Shown piece by piece: positions 1 through 12,670 of a stretch of DNA of 64,000 nt. The DNA comes from Cryptomeria japonica (Eukaryota > Streptophyta > Pinopsida > Cupressales > Cupressaceae). Within the stretch, counting starts at the first letter, position 1. Every line of letters starts with the position of its first letter. The notes beneath the pieces are model-generated. The model was given only the letters and a program-made list of their open reading frames with translations, made no database searches and was not told the origin of the DNA. A program made the position numbers and the translations under genes. The stretch is taken from positions 604,521,644-604,585,643 of the forward strand of contig NC_081415.1 of assembly GCF_030272615.1 (NCBI RefSeq), written 5' to 3'.

Positions 1-262
1 ATTACATTATTCGCACATTACATACACGTATCCCATTTCTATATCTCAATGATCTACAATGAGATCTTACATCATATATATACAAACCGTCGACCATAAA
101 CAATTAAGTCGACCACTAGACAATAAACCAATTACATAATTACAAAACATGTCAGCCTAAGACTAAACAAAGAATATCCAACACATAAGACATGTCGAAA
201 ACACGTCGAGAGATCCACGTTACATTAAGCTAGTCCATAACCTAGATCAATCGGGACCCAAT
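1..262. repeat. LTR fragment, family L (truncated copy)
   Basis: This stretch matches 785-1060 almost base for base in the same orientation, including the shared blocks around 'caatgagatctta' and 'aaccaattacataattac'. It is therefore a second piece of the LTR that fills 263-1919, and it leaves the window on the left. It stops at about 258, where an LTR-like end (TGTTAAAC) begins. It has no coding potential. Confidence 0.75.
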
Positions 263-1919
263 TGTTAAACAATTCAAATAACCAGAAGACCACTGAGAGG
301 GGGGGAGGGGGTAAATCAGTTGTCAAAGATTACCATAACTATTAGAAATTTAAAAATTTAATACTGGAACCCAAAACATTAATACCGGAACAGAAGCTAA
401 ATCAATTAAGCATAAACAATAATAACAGAATAAATACCATCCATATGACACCAAGATTTGTATGTGGAAAACCCGATAAAGGGAAAAACCATGGTGGGAA
501 GCCTAGCCATAGTTAGATAATACTTTTGCAGTAAGTATGTGAATTACAATTAAGGGGTCTGCACTTGCAGGAAGGCCAATAGCCTAGAGCGCTCTTCTCA
601 TCACAAAAGGAGCCTCACTGAATACATAGAAATCTAGACTACAATCTAGAGAAGTGTTTAACTACAAAAGATAGCATCTCCTATCCCTGAGTACACTTCG
701 AGTTAAGCTCAATACCGAAGAACTAAATCCTCTTACATAAACCCAATTCAATCTCCAATTATTGTCCAAATCCTCTTCCTGAATGATATTACATTATTTG
801 CACATTACATTCCTTGACCATGACCTCTAACATATCCGTGATGATCTACAATGAGATCTTATATCTATATATACAAACCCTTGACCATAAACAATTAGGT
901 CGGCCACTAGAAAGTAAACCAATTACATAATTACAAGCCATGTCAACCTTAGACCAAACAAATAATATCCAACACATAAGAAATCCCAGAAACACATCGA
1001 GAGGTCCAATCCGCACGTTACATTAAAGTCAGTCCATAACTTAGATCAATCCGGACCCAGTATAGGTCCACATGCTACAACAATGATCTCCATTCACCAA
1101 GTCTCGAACATGGTCGCCAATAGCATCCTGAAACTCCACTAGAAGATACACCAACAACACTTATGCAATTCATCAAAGATCTTCATCAAAAGCTCCCCCA
1201 GTGAAACACTCGTCAAAACCAGAAACTAAGCTTCTAAGCGATCAGGATAGCATCAGATCACTAGACCAAGACCAACTGACCAAATATGAGCATGAGTATC
1301 ATGAACAAGCCAATTCCATCACCAAACTATATCAAAGCCTACTAGATCACGGCAGATCCAAATCAACTAGAAACCACTCAACCTACTAGGACTAGAAGGG
1401 TGTTGATAAAGCATCCAAATAGCTAGTGTTGGAACCAATGACAAAACATCATTGTGACACATAATCAATTCCACCAAATGACCAACACCAATATAGTTCC
1501 ACACACTAAAGCAATCATCTCCATCTGCCAAGTCTCGAACATGATCACCATCTACATCCTAAATCTCCCCCAGAAGATGCACCACCACCACTTATGCATA
1601 TCATCAGAGATCTTCATCAAAAGATCTGCCGATGAAACCCTCATTGGAACCACAATCCAAGCTTCCAAGCAAACAGGATAGCATCCGATCACCAGACCAA
1701 AGCCAACTGACTGAATATGAACATGAGTATCATGAATAAGCCAATTCCATAATTAAACCATACCAGAGCATACCAGATCATGCGGGATACAAACCAACCT
1801 GAAACCACTCAACCTACCAGGACCAGAAGGGAGTCGGTAAAGCATCCAAAACAACTAGTGTTGACATCAATGACAAAACATCAATGCAACACATAATCAA
1901 TTCCTCCAAATGGCCAACA
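263..1919 (-). repeat. Putative 3' LTR (family L) of the outer minus-strand Copia
   Basis: Read on the minus strand it begins TGTTGGCC (ending at 1919) directly after a purine tract, and it finishes near 263 after a C-rich block (complement of gagaggggggg at 297). That is the usual layout of the Copia LTRs here. The right half holds an internal tandem duplication of about 428 bp: 1062-1480 is repeated at 1490-1915. The related copy at 62588-63503 has only one unit. The 263 boundary is inferred because no second full-length copy is present. The small ORFs in it are chance frames. Confidence 0.6.
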
Positions 1920-1934
1920 ATCTCCCTCTTTAGC
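1920..1934 (-). other. Polypurine tract of the outer Copia
   Basis: The minus strand reads GCTAAAGAGGGAGAT immediately before TGTTGGCC. This is the plus-strand priming tract expected just upstream of a Copia 3' LTR. Confidence 0.6.
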
Positions 1935-2339
1935 ATTGATGGTAACACTATATGTGAAAAAAATCTAAGTACCAAGAAATGTCAAACAAGTCTCCCCAAT
2001 GGAAGAGAACCAACAATCGCCTACATAAAGATATAGCAATGAAATCCTGAAACAAATACCAAACTCCCCTTGTAAATGATATCTTTGTAAAGCTCTGAAT
2101 TATACATATATCTCTCCCCCTAATGTATACAACTCCTTAAGTTTTTCTTTTTCACATCAATATCTCTCCCCCTTTGACATCAATGTCAAAAATATGCCAA
2201 AAATATCATAGCAAAAATATAAACCACTGAATCACAAAGGTGACTACTCCCCTTGAGCAATAGCATCTGCACATCAGTGCGAGAATGGAAAATATCTCTA
2301 ATAATGCATACGAGACTGATGCCAAAAAGCATCAATTAG
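1935..2339. other. Non-coding 3' tail of the outer Copia
   Basis: About 400 bp lie between the pol stop region and the polypurine tract. The stretch is A/T-rich with repeated 'ctcccc' blocks. No coding frame or structured element is visible. Confidence 0.5.
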
Positions 2340-3749
2340 TTCTCTGTCGGAGGGGCAGAAGCCCCTAACATGCCTCTCAGGTACTCAAATGGTTCTTTAG
2401 GCAAAGGTTTACTGAAAATATCTACAATCTTCTCTTCAGTGTTCACATAAACCAATCTAAATTCATTTTCTTCCACCTTCTCCTTCATAAAGTTATACTA
2501 TATAGATATGTACTTTGTCTTACAGTGAAATACCAAATTCTTTGACATGGCAATAGCAGTAGAGTTATCACAGTGAATACCTATCGGTCCAGTGCTTCAT
2601 CCATAAAACCTATATATAGTTAGTAGTAGCAGCAACTTACTCAGGTTCAATAGTAGATAAAGAAGTACATGATTGTTTCTTGCTGACCCATGAAACCAAC
2701 TTCTTTGCAAGAAAGAAAGCTCCACCAGAAGTACTTTTCCAGTCATCAACATGTCCAACCCAATCAACATCTGTATATGCACGTAGAGTAAAGCCATCAT
2801 CCTTAGGGTAGCACAAGCCATATTTTGATGTACATTGCAAGTATCTAAAAATCCTTTTCACAACACTCTCATGATTTTCTCTAGGATCACTCTGAAATCT
2901 AGATGCAATACAAACAACATTGAGTATGTAAGGCCTAGTCTGAGTTAAATAAAACACACCTCCAATCATAGATTTGTATCTTGTAGGATTTACCAGTGCA
3001 GAAACATCTTTTATTGTCAATTTATCACTTGTAACCATATGAGTATTTACTGTTTTAGAATCTCCCATACCAAATTTCTTCAAGAATTCCTTAGCATATT
3101 TAGTTTGACAAATGAAAATACCTTTGTTAGTCTGAGTAATATGCAAACCTAAGAAAAATTTCATCTCACCAATCATAGACATCTCAAATTATTTCTCCAT
3201 ATTTTTAGAAAATTCTATGTATAACTTGTCTTCATCTCCAAAAATAATGTCATCAACAAATACTTCAATAATCAATATATCATTATTAGTGATATTATAA
3301 TATAAATTACTGCCAGCATTACCCTTAGTAAAACCAAGCTTCAAAAGATATTTATCCGACCTTGCATACCAAGATCTAGGTGCTTGTTTCAATCCATATA
3401 AATATTTCCTTAACTTGCAAACCATGTTTGTATCATATGATAGTGAAAAACCATTAGGTTTCTTAATATAAATTTCCTCATCAAGATCCCCATTCAAAAA
3501 TGCACACTTAACATCCATCTGATGAACCTTGTAGTTTTAAAGGGAAGCATGGGCAAGAAATAATCTTACAGCTTCAATCCTAGCTACAGGTGCCAAAGTA
3601 TCACCATAATCGATTCCTTCCTTTTGAGAATATCCTTTACAAACAAATCTAGCCTTATTCCTTACCACTTGACCATCCTCATTCAATTTATTCCTAAAAA
3701 CCCATTTAGTTCCAATAATATTCTTATTTTTAGGTCGGGGAAAGTCCAT
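2340..3749 (-). pseudogene. Outer Copia reverse transcriptase and RNase H (decayed)
   Basis: This is the C-terminal half of a Ty1/Copia polyprotein, which makes cDNA from element RNA in cytoplasmic particles. In minus-strand order there is an RT start with 'GTKWVFRNKL', 'MDVKCAFLNGDLDEEIYI', the active site 'FVDDIIF', 'MIGEMKFFLGL', and RNase H with 'YTDVDW' and 'KSTSGGAFFLA'. The tail ends with a '...FEYLRGMLG'-like motif near 2370. The pieces share one frame but are cut by stops near 3536, 3186 and 2637, so no protein can be made. Integrase lies upstream (right); the LTR is about 400 bp downstream (left). Confidence 0.92.
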
Positions 3750-4413
3750 GTGTTATTTTTCTCAATATGATCTAATTATTCTTCTATAGCTTTCAACCAA
3801 TATTCATCTTTACATGCCTCAATTACTGATACCAGTTAAACTTGAGAAATTAAACATACCTAATTAGTTTCAAGTCTTCTTCTTGTCATCACTCTATTGT
3901 TATTTTCCCCAATGATCAGGTCTTCTGACTCTCTGTTTCTCTTCCCAGTTGTTCAGTTACTATAGAATTCTATGATACTATCATAGTAACTAGTTCAACA
4001 CTCTATTCTGATAAAGGTGCTATCGGTTAAGATATAATCATTTCCATCACCGATTGCTTCTAACAAACTCTAATTTGACCTCTATTCAACTCATCCACCT
4101 TGACATTAGCACTCTCCACAATTATTTTCAATCTCTTGTTATAACATCTATTTGCCTTTCTTTCATTAGAATAACCAAGAAATATGCCTTCATCACATCT
4201 AGGATCAAATTTGCCAATGATATCATCTCTCCTAATATAACATTTACTATTGCCCAATTATAATTCATAAGGTGTCTTACTGGTTTCTCCTTTGATATGT
4301 ACTCTATTGAATGTATAAACCATTGTACTCACTGCTTCTCGCTAGTAGATATGAGGTAGACTAGCTTCTATCATCATTGTTATAGCAGTATCCAAGATAG
4401 TTATGTTCTTCCT
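3750..4413 (-). pseudogene. Outer Copia integrase C-terminal part, cut by NA-1
   Basis: The minus frame contains 'REAVSTMVYTFNRVHIKGE', 'CYIRRDDIIGKFDPRCDEG', 'FLGYSNERKA' and 'NVKVDELNRGQI', the part of a Copia integrase that follows the catalytic Glu. The same stretch is uninterrupted in the Copia remnant at 61909-62358, which shows that at 4413 the gene jumps to 11135 because NA-1 is inserted. About 60 bp present in the relative are missing between 'LGN' and 'KCYIRR'. Several stops are present. Confidence 0.88.
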
Positions 4414-5206
4414 TGTTAGGATTCCCAAAGATATTGAGAGGGGGGTGTGAATCAGTATCTTGACGATTACTATATTTTCTTATCTTATTAAATAAATTGT
4501 ATTCCAAAATAGTGTACCGGTAAACCCGAATTAATACAGTAAACAAGAACAATAACCACAACATAGAAAGCACACTATAACACAATATTTTAATGAGCAA
4601 ACTCTATGTGGGAAAAACCTTGGTGGGATTTGTGACCCACAATATTCACTTATATGCCAATAAATGAATATTACTTACAATAGGGGCCTGCACATGCAGG
4701 AAGGCCAACTGCCTAAAGCTCATTGCTTAATTAAAGAAAGAGAAGTCACACTGATTTAAAAAAATGGATTATGCAAATCCAATATCATGTACTGCTTCAG
4801 TTCAGCATCTCCTATGCTAGGTTCAGTACTGGTTTAAGCTCATACAACTTCCATAAACCTTAATTCAAAATCTTCTTTATTATTTGCATGTTCGCATCTG
4901 CCTATTACATTCCATGCCATATCCAATCATATCTAAATGATCCTACAAGATCTCATAATATGAGTCTTATTTACAATTCTCCTTGTTGGCTTACAAAAAG
5001 ATTTTACAATTAAATACAAAATATAAGAACCAAAATCCTATCAGCCAGGGTGTCGGTATTCATCTTTGCCACTACCGGTGAACTGTCTATCGGTGTAGAG
5101 TCTGTCGATGCTGGTGCCTGTCGGTGCCATAGGATTGTAAGGTTTCCATCAATGACAATACCTTCAATCACCTAAAATTTCTCATTGGAGTGTGCATTTG
5201 CCAACA
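4414..5206 (-). repeat. NA-1 3' LTR
   Basis: This 793-bp copy is about 90% similar by eye to 10349-11134. On the minus strand it starts TGTTGGCAAATGCAC and ends near GAATCCTAACA. It contains the usual block 'gtgggaaaaaccttggtggg' complement and the C-run near the end. Confidence 0.92.
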
Positions 5207-5221
5207 ATCTCCCCCTTTGGA
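5207..5221 (-). other. NA-1 polypurine tract
   Basis: The minus strand reads CCAAAGGGGGAGAT directly before the LTR start TGTTGGC. The same AAAGGGGGAGAT tract precedes the 3' LTRs of Copia-3 and NA-2. Confidence 0.85.
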
Positions 5222-5423
5222 ATTGATGGAAACACTCATGAGAGAAAGTCAAAATGTATCCAAAAAGTGTTGTCCAAACGATCTGCCAAAACTGTCTTAC
5301 CAAAACTGTGTGCTCCCCTTGAGCAGGTGATGTCTTCTGCTAATCATTTTTCTCATTCTACTACTCCCCCTTTGGCATCAATGACAAAGGCTATCAATTA
5401 ATGTCAATTGAGTGTAGTTATTT

Positions 5424-8400
5424 TCAAGATCCTTGTAACTGGTGAGTTACAATCTGATATAGTTCCACTAATACAAAATTCAAGTTGTTAGTAAATCTCT
5501 CACTATCCTTCAGTGTTGCTTCTGTCCTTTGGATGGTACTGGTGAGTATGTGCATTTTCTCTTTCAGTGTCTTAAGTCCTGGTACAAGAGCCTCAGAAAT
5601 CTCTTTTCTCAAAGAGATGAGGATGTCTAGTTTCAGGCCTATCTTGGATTTGAGTTCCTTAGCCTTGTATTTTATCCTTTCCTTCTCCTTCTCCAATTTC
5701 TCAAGTTTCTCCTCAAATCTAGCTATCTCTTGTTTTATAATTGATATTGGTTTAGATGAACCAATGAGATTTTCAGCTATATCATTTATTTCCTTTTGTA
5801 CTTTGCTGATTTCCTTGTCAATATCAACTCTCAGAAGATCAGTCTTCCAGGTGTCTCTGTACAGTTCCTTAAATTCCATTAAAGTTTTGTTTAGTGCCGA
5901 TAGAAGGGTTTCAATGTGTTCCATGAACTTCTTTATTGTCTCTTCAAAGAATTTTTCTTTCTCCTTATTCATTTTCTCACTGAAAGTTTCCTCATTAATG
6001 TGATCAACTGTCAAAAGATTGTCAGTTATATACTTAGACAATGTGTCTAGTTGACTCAAAGAATCTTTATTTTCCACAATACACTTGGGTACAATCAATT
6101 TCAATAAGGGAATAGTGTCTTCAATAGCCTTATAAGTTTGTGCATTACACTCTATGATTTTCTTGATGGAGTCTAATAATACCTCTGTTACATTTGTCGG
6201 TCTGAATTATGTTAAGGAGGAACCAGATTTCTGTCCAACTGCCTTAACGATCTCCAATCCACCGGTGTGAGTAACCTCTTTGCTTATGCTGACCTCTGGT
6301 AGGTCAGTTTGAGTCTGCATATCTACTAACCATGGTTTGGGTTTCTTAGCTGTTGCCGGTGGCACTGTCTCTGCCTCAACCTTTTTCTCTTCAAGTTTCT
6401 CAGAATGTACCTCTGTTAGTTTCTCTATGCTTTCCATTGGCGGTTTTTCTGATTATGTATCTGGTTTCTCTGTTTGTACCTTTGAACTGTCCATTGCTGG
6501 TATCTCAACAGATTTATTAGTATGTGCATCAGTGGTATCTATTTTCTAGTATCTAGGGGATCAGTTGATTTTTCAGTTTGTGTTTCAATCCAAATGTTTC
6601 CAACAGTATCCTCAACATTTATCTCAACTGCAATGTTTTTTGCCGGTGTCTCAGTTACCACATCTCTCTTCTCAGTTGTTTCCTTATCAACCACAATGCT
6701 AACCTCTTGTGTGTCAATATTTATAGTATACAACACCTCTGAGTCAAGATTGATGTCTTCATGTGTTATCTCCACACTCTCAACATTTTCTGTTGCCAGT
6801 GGTGTATCAACAGTTTGTGCCGGTGGAGTATCAGAAGGAGGTGGGGGCAAGTTATCTATTACTTTTATGCTCAGAGGACCACCTACCTTACCTTTACCTT
6901 TATCCTTATCCTTTTGATAGACTTTGAAAGTCTTTGGTCTTTTAAGCTCTTCTTTCTTTTCCTTCTCAACAAAAAAGATATCCCATTTGTCTGTTGTTTC
7001 TTTAGTGATCTCATTTACTCTACCAGCCATTAATGCTACATGTTGGTGACCAGTAGAAAATGCAGTCATGTTTTCTTCACTTATCATTCCATCAATCTCT
7101 TCTACTGATTTTACTGGGTGAACTGCAAGTAGTTTCTCTACCTTAATCTTCTTATCCAGTTCAACAATTTCTAACCTTTTTGCATCTAACCTTCTATATA
7201 AGTCACTAGGTAGATCATGTACAACTTCTATCAAGAATTTATTGAAAATATATAAGTGTAGAATAACACTGCTCTCTATACTTTCCTTTTTCTCATTGCT
7301 AAAAGTATTATATAGCTTGCTAATGTTTGACAAGTTACCATCTTTAGTTATTTCATTCAAAAGGTTGTCTAAGGGAGGGACAACTTGTTTTTCTTTTCTC
7401 TTCCTCGGTGTCATTTTCTTTACCGGAGGCCTCACTGCCTATTGTTTCTGTCTTGTTCTCTTTGGTGTAGGAGCGGGTATCGGTAAATATTTCCTTTTTC
7501 TTACAACTCTCTGAAACTCTGCCGATATTTCGTTGTCAGAGGAGGTACCAACTGGTGAAAGATGTGTTGCCAGTTGTAGTCCTTCCAAGTAGCTCTCCTT
7601 AATACCAGTCACATTCAGTTTATCTTCCTTAATTTCTTTTGCCTATCTAGTTGCCCTTTTTATTGTTTGTTCTATTTTCTTTATTCATTTTTGAGATTGA
7701 ACTTTGCTTTCAATAGCTTCAACACTTCCAACTATTTCTTCTGTTGGTTCTCTAGGGGCTTCTAACAGGGCTTTTGCATAAGTTTCTATTATGTTCTCAT
7801 CAGCCTCATAACCCATCTCTATAACCCAAACTATCCTCAAAACCACTACCTCCATCCACATTTCATCCTTCTTTATAACAAAATATATCTCATTTTGATA
7901 TTTACCAACTATGAATTGAGATAGTCATTCCCTATTTTTTATTCTAGCCTTTAATGCATGAAAGTGTTCAATTATTTTCTTCTCCCTGTCATCTCCCATG
8001 TTATTAAGAATATCCAAAAGTTGTTTTCCTACTAGAATGTCAAAGCCAAAATCCTTTCTACCAATATCAGGTACATCCTTAGTGATGTACAATAATAGAC
8101 ATATAAGTAAGTTACCAAATCTGAATATGCCTTTCTCGTCACCCTTAATTTTCTTCAGATTGTCTATTAGCTCATCCTTCAACCATTCACATATGTCAAT
8201 CTTTGCATTACTATTTACCATGTCATAAGCACTCTTGATACATAAACTAGAAATATAGTTTAATATGTTGGCATGTGTAGCTTTTTATCCAAGAATCATG
8301 CTAATGAACCTTACATTGATATCCTTTACATCATTGACTCTTAGGGATCTCTTGTCAAAGTTTGCACTGGTTAAGGTCATTACAGTGTCATTTGGAATTT

Positions 8401-8880
8401 TCTTTCCTCTTTCTGGTCTGCTATGAGTGGAAGGTAAGCTAGTCACTACCCTAACTACTTCTTTGGTTATCGTATGAATGGAATCTAGCCAAAAGAACTC
8501 CCCATGAACTTTTCTTAATACAATCCTTATAACTTCTTTGGGAAAATCAGGAATGCTAAGTATCTCCACAAAGCCTAGGGTTTCAACTATCTTGTGTTTG
8601 GGTTTTACATTACCATTCTCATCATATATTACAGTCTTATACATGTTCATAATCTCATTATCACCAAGTTCCTCAATATGACAATGTATGTAAATTCTAG
8701 GATCCTCAACGTATGCAACTCCTTTGGGTATTTTAGAAAATTTTGCTAGGTCATCATCTTTCTTCTCTACTTCGGGAATTATCTTAAATACGGGCCTAGG
8801 GCATTTAATCCCTTCAATTACTGTAGGGTTTGCAATGAATTCAGGTGCAGAGGAGGAATTTATTGTATAAATACCTTAAT
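5424..8880 (-). pseudogene. NA-1 ORF2, protein of unknown function
   Basis: I do not recognise this family. The frame runs about 1,150 codons on the minus strand, with several stops and a frameshift between about 6540 and 6440. The N-terminal part (8880-8285) has the conserved block 'IRIVLRKVHGEFFWLDSIH' followed by 'VVTS' and 'VNDVKDINVRFISMILG', which aligns with 'IIL-RVHGDKMYLERMHDIT' and 'VVTS' in NA-2. The middle (7435-6900) is basic and helical. Next comes a Thr/Val/Pro-rich linker (6880-6210), and the C-terminus (6104-5424) is a strong Lys/Glu coiled coil of about 226 residues. It lies downstream of ORF1, in the position a pol gene would occupy. The start is not defined because no convincing ATG is visible. 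Confidence 0.75.
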
Positions 8881-9299
8881 CTGCCTTTAGCTTTGAATGC
8901 TTGAATGATTTGCTTCACTTCTCGTTGTAGATGCCTTCGCTTAGGTTTTTCACACTCTAAGGAAATTTGAATGCTCGATGAGTGAGAAAGAGTGAAAAAC
9001 ACTTGCTTTATAATGTCATTTCCTTCAACTACCATATTAAATGCCTCTCAGTTAAGTGAAACTTAACACATCTCCCGGTAAAGAAGTAATTCAACTTCTC
9101 ACCATCAACCGAGGGTAAACTAGCATGTTTTTCAATTTGTTGCCATACCCCCAAGGGATTATCTTTCAGTTAGATGAAGAATCTCATGTCGGTGGAGTGA
9201 TACTCTATTCTACCGGTGAAGGAATAACTTCATTAACATTCTGATTTGACTTTCTAATCCATTGTTTTGAAAATTCTTGCTTTACTTATTCAACCTACT

Positions 9300-10277
9300 C
9301 TTTACCTTTCAAGCTGGGTCCTTTGTTATTTGCCGGTGATGCCTTCTACAAAAGTTTGCAATATGTCCAATCTTGTTACCAGCATAACAAGTCACATTAT
9401 TTTTCTAAATAGCTTTTCCATATCCTATGCCAGTTTGTGTTCTACATTGATTAGATAAGTGTCCAAATCTTCCACAAACATAACATCTTACATTCATTCT
9501 GCAGTTTTCTGAATTATGTCCAAGTTTATTTTATTTAGAACATTGACTGGTGGGTGCATTGGTGTCTTGATAGTTTCTATATCTACACTGATTTTCTTTA
9601 TGACCACACTTGTTACAGTTAAAGCATTTCCCATTAAATTTGTAGGCATTAGGTTGTCTTACTAGTTTATTGTGATCATGGTTGTTTGCAGTATCGAAGC
9701 TTTCACCAACTTCAAAGCCAAGACCATTAGTATCTCCATTAGGTTTCTGATTTTTCAGCATGTCATCAATTTCTTCTGAGTTTTTCTTGAATTTTTCCTT
9801 GTGTTGATTTGCAATAGCCAGCTCATTTTCTAAGAAATCTTTCTATCTCATGAGTAGTTTAGTTTTATCATGCTCCAAGTGAATCATATCTATTTTCAAC
9901 ATATCATTTTCATGACTGAGTCTTAGATTTTCATTCCCAACATCATTGATTCTCCTAGCCAAGTCATCTTCATTCTTCTTTTGGTCTTCAATGTCCTTAC
10001 AAAACCTCATAGTCATATCTTGCATCTCATTCCTCAAGGTCATGTTTTCTTTCTTCAACTTGCTTACAAGATCATTAAGAGTTTCTTTTTCATCATTATC
10101 ATTTTGTATCTTCTCATGAAGTTCTCTTCTTTTTTTCCTAGCAATAGTGAGATTTTCTTGGAGTCCTTGAATGATTTCCTATGCAGCCTTCAGATCATCT
10201 TCAAGTTTGATACTCTTCAACTTTTCTGCATCATAATCTGCAAGAGATGTTTCTAGTTGATTTCTCAGGTTATCCAT
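9300..10277 (-). pseudogene. NA-1 ORF1, gag-like coiled-coil protein with four CCHC knuckles
   Basis: From an ATG at 10277 the minus frame gives a long charged coiled coil ('LRNEMQDMTMRFC', 'EDDLARRINDVGNENLRL'). A short 'NGLGFEVGESFDT' motif follows, then four retroviral-type knuckles: 'CFNCNKCGHKENQC', a second with its second Cys lost, 'CYVCGRFGHLSNQC', and 'CYAGNKIGHIANFC' with the second Cys changed to Gly. Knuckles of this kind bind RNA in gag nucleocapsids; the coiled coil could mediate particle assembly (inference). Stops near 10190, 9840, 9530 and 9390 interrupt it. The layout matches NA-2 ORF1. Confidence 0.82.
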
Positions 10278-10330
10278 ATGTATCAATGTTAGAATCTTCC
10301 TCAACCTATTAGGCTTTTGAAAATAGAGGA

Positions 10331-10348
10331 CCAGGCTCTAATACCAAT
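10331..10348 (-). other. NA-1 primer-binding site
   Basis: The minus strand reads ATTGGTATTAGAGCCTGG right after the 5' LTR end. It matches the TGGTATCAGAGC site complementary to initiator-Met tRNA used by plant Copia elements, with one change. Confidence 0.85.
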
Positions 10349-11134
10349 TGTTATGATTCCCAAAGATACTGAGAGGGGGGGGTTAATCAGTATCTTGCCG
10401 GTTAGTAGACTTTCTTATCTTATTAAACAAATTACATTTCAAAACAGTGTACTGGTAAACTAGAATTAATGCAGTAAACAAGAACAATAACCACAACATA
10501 GAAAGCACACCATAACACAGTATTTTAATGAGGAAAACTGGTGTGGGAAAAACCTTGGTGGGATTTGTGACCCACAATATTCACTTACTGGACAATAAAT
10601 GAATATTACTTACAATAAGGGCATGCACATGCAAAAAGGCCAACTGCCTAAAGCTCACTACTTAATTACAAAAAGAAAAGTCATGCTGACTTACAAAAAT
10701 GGATTATGCAAATCCAATATCATGTACTTCTTTGGTTCAGCATCTGCTATGCCAGGTTCAGTACTAGTTTAAGCTCATACAACTTCCATAAACCTTATTC
10801 CAAAATTTTCTTTATTATTTGCATGTTCGCATCTGCCTATTACATTCCATGCCATACCCAATCATATCTAAATGATCCTACAAGATCTCATACTTATATG
10901 AGTCTTATTTTCAATTCACCTTGTCGGCTTACAAAAATAATTTACAATTAAATACAAAATATAATAACCAAAATCCTATTGACCAGGGTGTTAGTATTCA
11001 TCTTTCCCACTATCGATGAACTGTTTGCCAGTGTAGAGTCTACTGGTGCCGGTGCCATAGGATTGTAAGGTTGATATCAATGATAATACCTTCAATCATC
11101 TACAATTTCTCATTGGAGTGTGCATTTGCCAACA
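10349..11134 (-). repeat. NA-1 5' LTR
   Basis: This 786-bp copy is the partner of 4414-5206. On the minus strand it starts TGTTGGCAAATGCAC at 11134 and ends at 10349 just before the primer site. The divergence between the two copies points to an old insertion. Confidence 0.92.
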
Positions 11135-12477
11135 TTCCCACAACTCCATTCTTCTAAGGTGTCCGGGGAGCAGAAAATTGTCTCCTTATACCATGCTTCT
11201 CACAAAAGCTATTAAACTCATTGAATGTGAATTCTCCACCATGATCTGACCTCAAACATTTAATCTTCAATACTATCTCAGTTTCCACTTTAGCCTTAAA
11301 TATTTTAAACTTTTCAAATGCTTCAGATTTCTCCCTTAGAAAAAGTAACCCACATCATTCTAGAATAATCATCAATAATTAGCATGAAATATCTATCACC
11401 TTGAAAAAATTTAACTCTATCAGGGCCACACAAGTTAGTATGAATAAGATCAATACCATCATTAGATTTATCTTGTATACTCCTAAAAGAGGTTCTAACT
11501 TGTTTACCCATTTGAAATTCTTTACATGCCAGATTATAGGGATTCACAATCTTAGGTATATCTCTAATTGCCTAAGTTGAACTAATCTTCACAATGCAAT
11601 CAAAATTCACATGAAATAACCTTTTATGCCATAGACAAATCTCATCAAGTTGTGCAATCCAACATGTCTTCTCAACGAAATTCAAATGAAATATATTATC
11701 TTTTATCTGTGTACCGGTTGCAATCTCCAAACCAGATCTATTAATGATTTTGCATTTTCCATCGTTGAACTATAATTGAAATCCCTTATCCACCAATTGC
11801 CCTACACTCAAAAGATTATGCCTCAAACCTTAGACATATTAAACATTATCAATATTGCTCTTACCATCCAATGATATAGTTCATTTTTCTTTGATCATAC
11901 ATTCTTTTTCATCTCCAAATCTAACCAGACCACTATCAAATTCTTGCTAAGATAGAAACTTCCCTTTATCTCAAGTCAAATGATGTGAACAACCACTATC
12001 AATTACCCATTCATCCTTGTCTTCAATTTTAGTAGAAAGTGCCTTCTCTTCAGGTACATTCTCTTCTAGTGCTGAAACATCTTCCTTGATAGCCAAGAAC
12101 ACCCATTCCTTTCCATTGTCGAAACCACTAGGAGAATCTTCCGTTGGTTCATCATCAAAATCAATAATGCCTTCCTCATCCTCTATGTAGCATGATTTGT
12201 CTTTGTTTTTCCTATACTTGTACTTGTTCTGATATCAAGGGTTAGGCTTAAAAGATCTTCTAACTTTTCCTTCAAATCTTGAATTCCTTTCAAGACACAA
12301 AATGATCAATCTTATTACATGCAAAACATTTAAAAGGTGCTTTTCCTAGATACTTACTTCCTACCGATGCTTTATGTACTCTTCTAGCAAATAGTGCTTC
12401 AAGTTGCTCAAACTCATCATCTTCTCTCTTCATATCATTCAATTCCTTTGCATATAAATCTTTCCAATCTTCCTTAC
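11135..12477 (-). pseudogene. Outer Copia gag C-terminus, protease and integrase N-terminal part
   Basis: In minus order, the gag tail has 'KDLYAKELNDMKREDDEFEQ' and 'LEALFARRV' followed by a decayed knuckle 'CFACNKIDH' (12477-12290). An aspartic protease signature 'WVIDSGCSHHLT' follows near 12000, then the pre-integrase 'LWHKR' and 'CKEFQMGKQVRTSF', then the integrase core with 'IIDDYSRMMWVTF' and 'LRSDHGGEFT'. The gene stops at 11135 because NA-1 is inserted and resumes at 4413. At the other end, codon 'GK-EDW' joins the gag N-half at 49186 if the DNA transposon is removed. Numerous stops. Confidence 0.9.
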
Positions 12478-12670
12478 AGGTAAGTGCAGACAGATGGTGG
12501 TCAAAAAGTGGGGTATAAGTGGACACTTTTTTTCTAAAATCAGGTGAACCTGAACTTGGAGGGAAAATTTGAAAGTCATCCACTCAAGATATGAAGATAA
12601 TCAAAGGACAAATATTGTATTAATCTAAATCTAGTTTCCAAACTACTAAACTTTTTCAAAATTGAAAGAT
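12473..12670. repeat. Left end of the DNA transposon, first copy (TSD plus inverted repeat)
   Basis: CTTAC (12473-12477) is the target duplication. The terminal repeat GGTAAGTGCAGACAGATGG follows from 12479, one inserted A away from the TSD. This segment is a duplicate of 20282-20481; Copia-3 separates the two. Sequence past the terminal repeat is A/T-rich and non-coding. Confidence 0.8.

Larger units (their letters stand above)
4414..11134 (-). mobile_element. NA-1: non-autonomous LTR retrotransposon without pol
   Basis: This 6.7-kb minus-strand element has paired LTRs (4414-5206 and 10349-11134), an initiator-Met-type primer site next to the right LTR and a purine tract next to the left LTR. 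The interior carries two gene remnants: a coiled-coil/zinc-knuckle ORF1 and a long ORF2 of unknown function. No protease, integrase, RT or RNase H motif was found in any frame, so it must have moved with enzymes from another element. It sits in the integrase gene of the outer Copia at the codons around the catalytic-Glu motif. The flanking 5-mers (ttcct/ttccc) differ at one base, so the target duplication is not clean. The same gene plan recurs in NA-2. Confidence 0.9.

Noticed and set aside
4409-11139. Clean 5-bp target duplication for NA-1
   Set aside because: The flanks read ttcct and ttccc, and comparison with the uninterrupted relative at 62345-62360 suggests a few bases changed or were lost, so I do not claim a perfect duplication.
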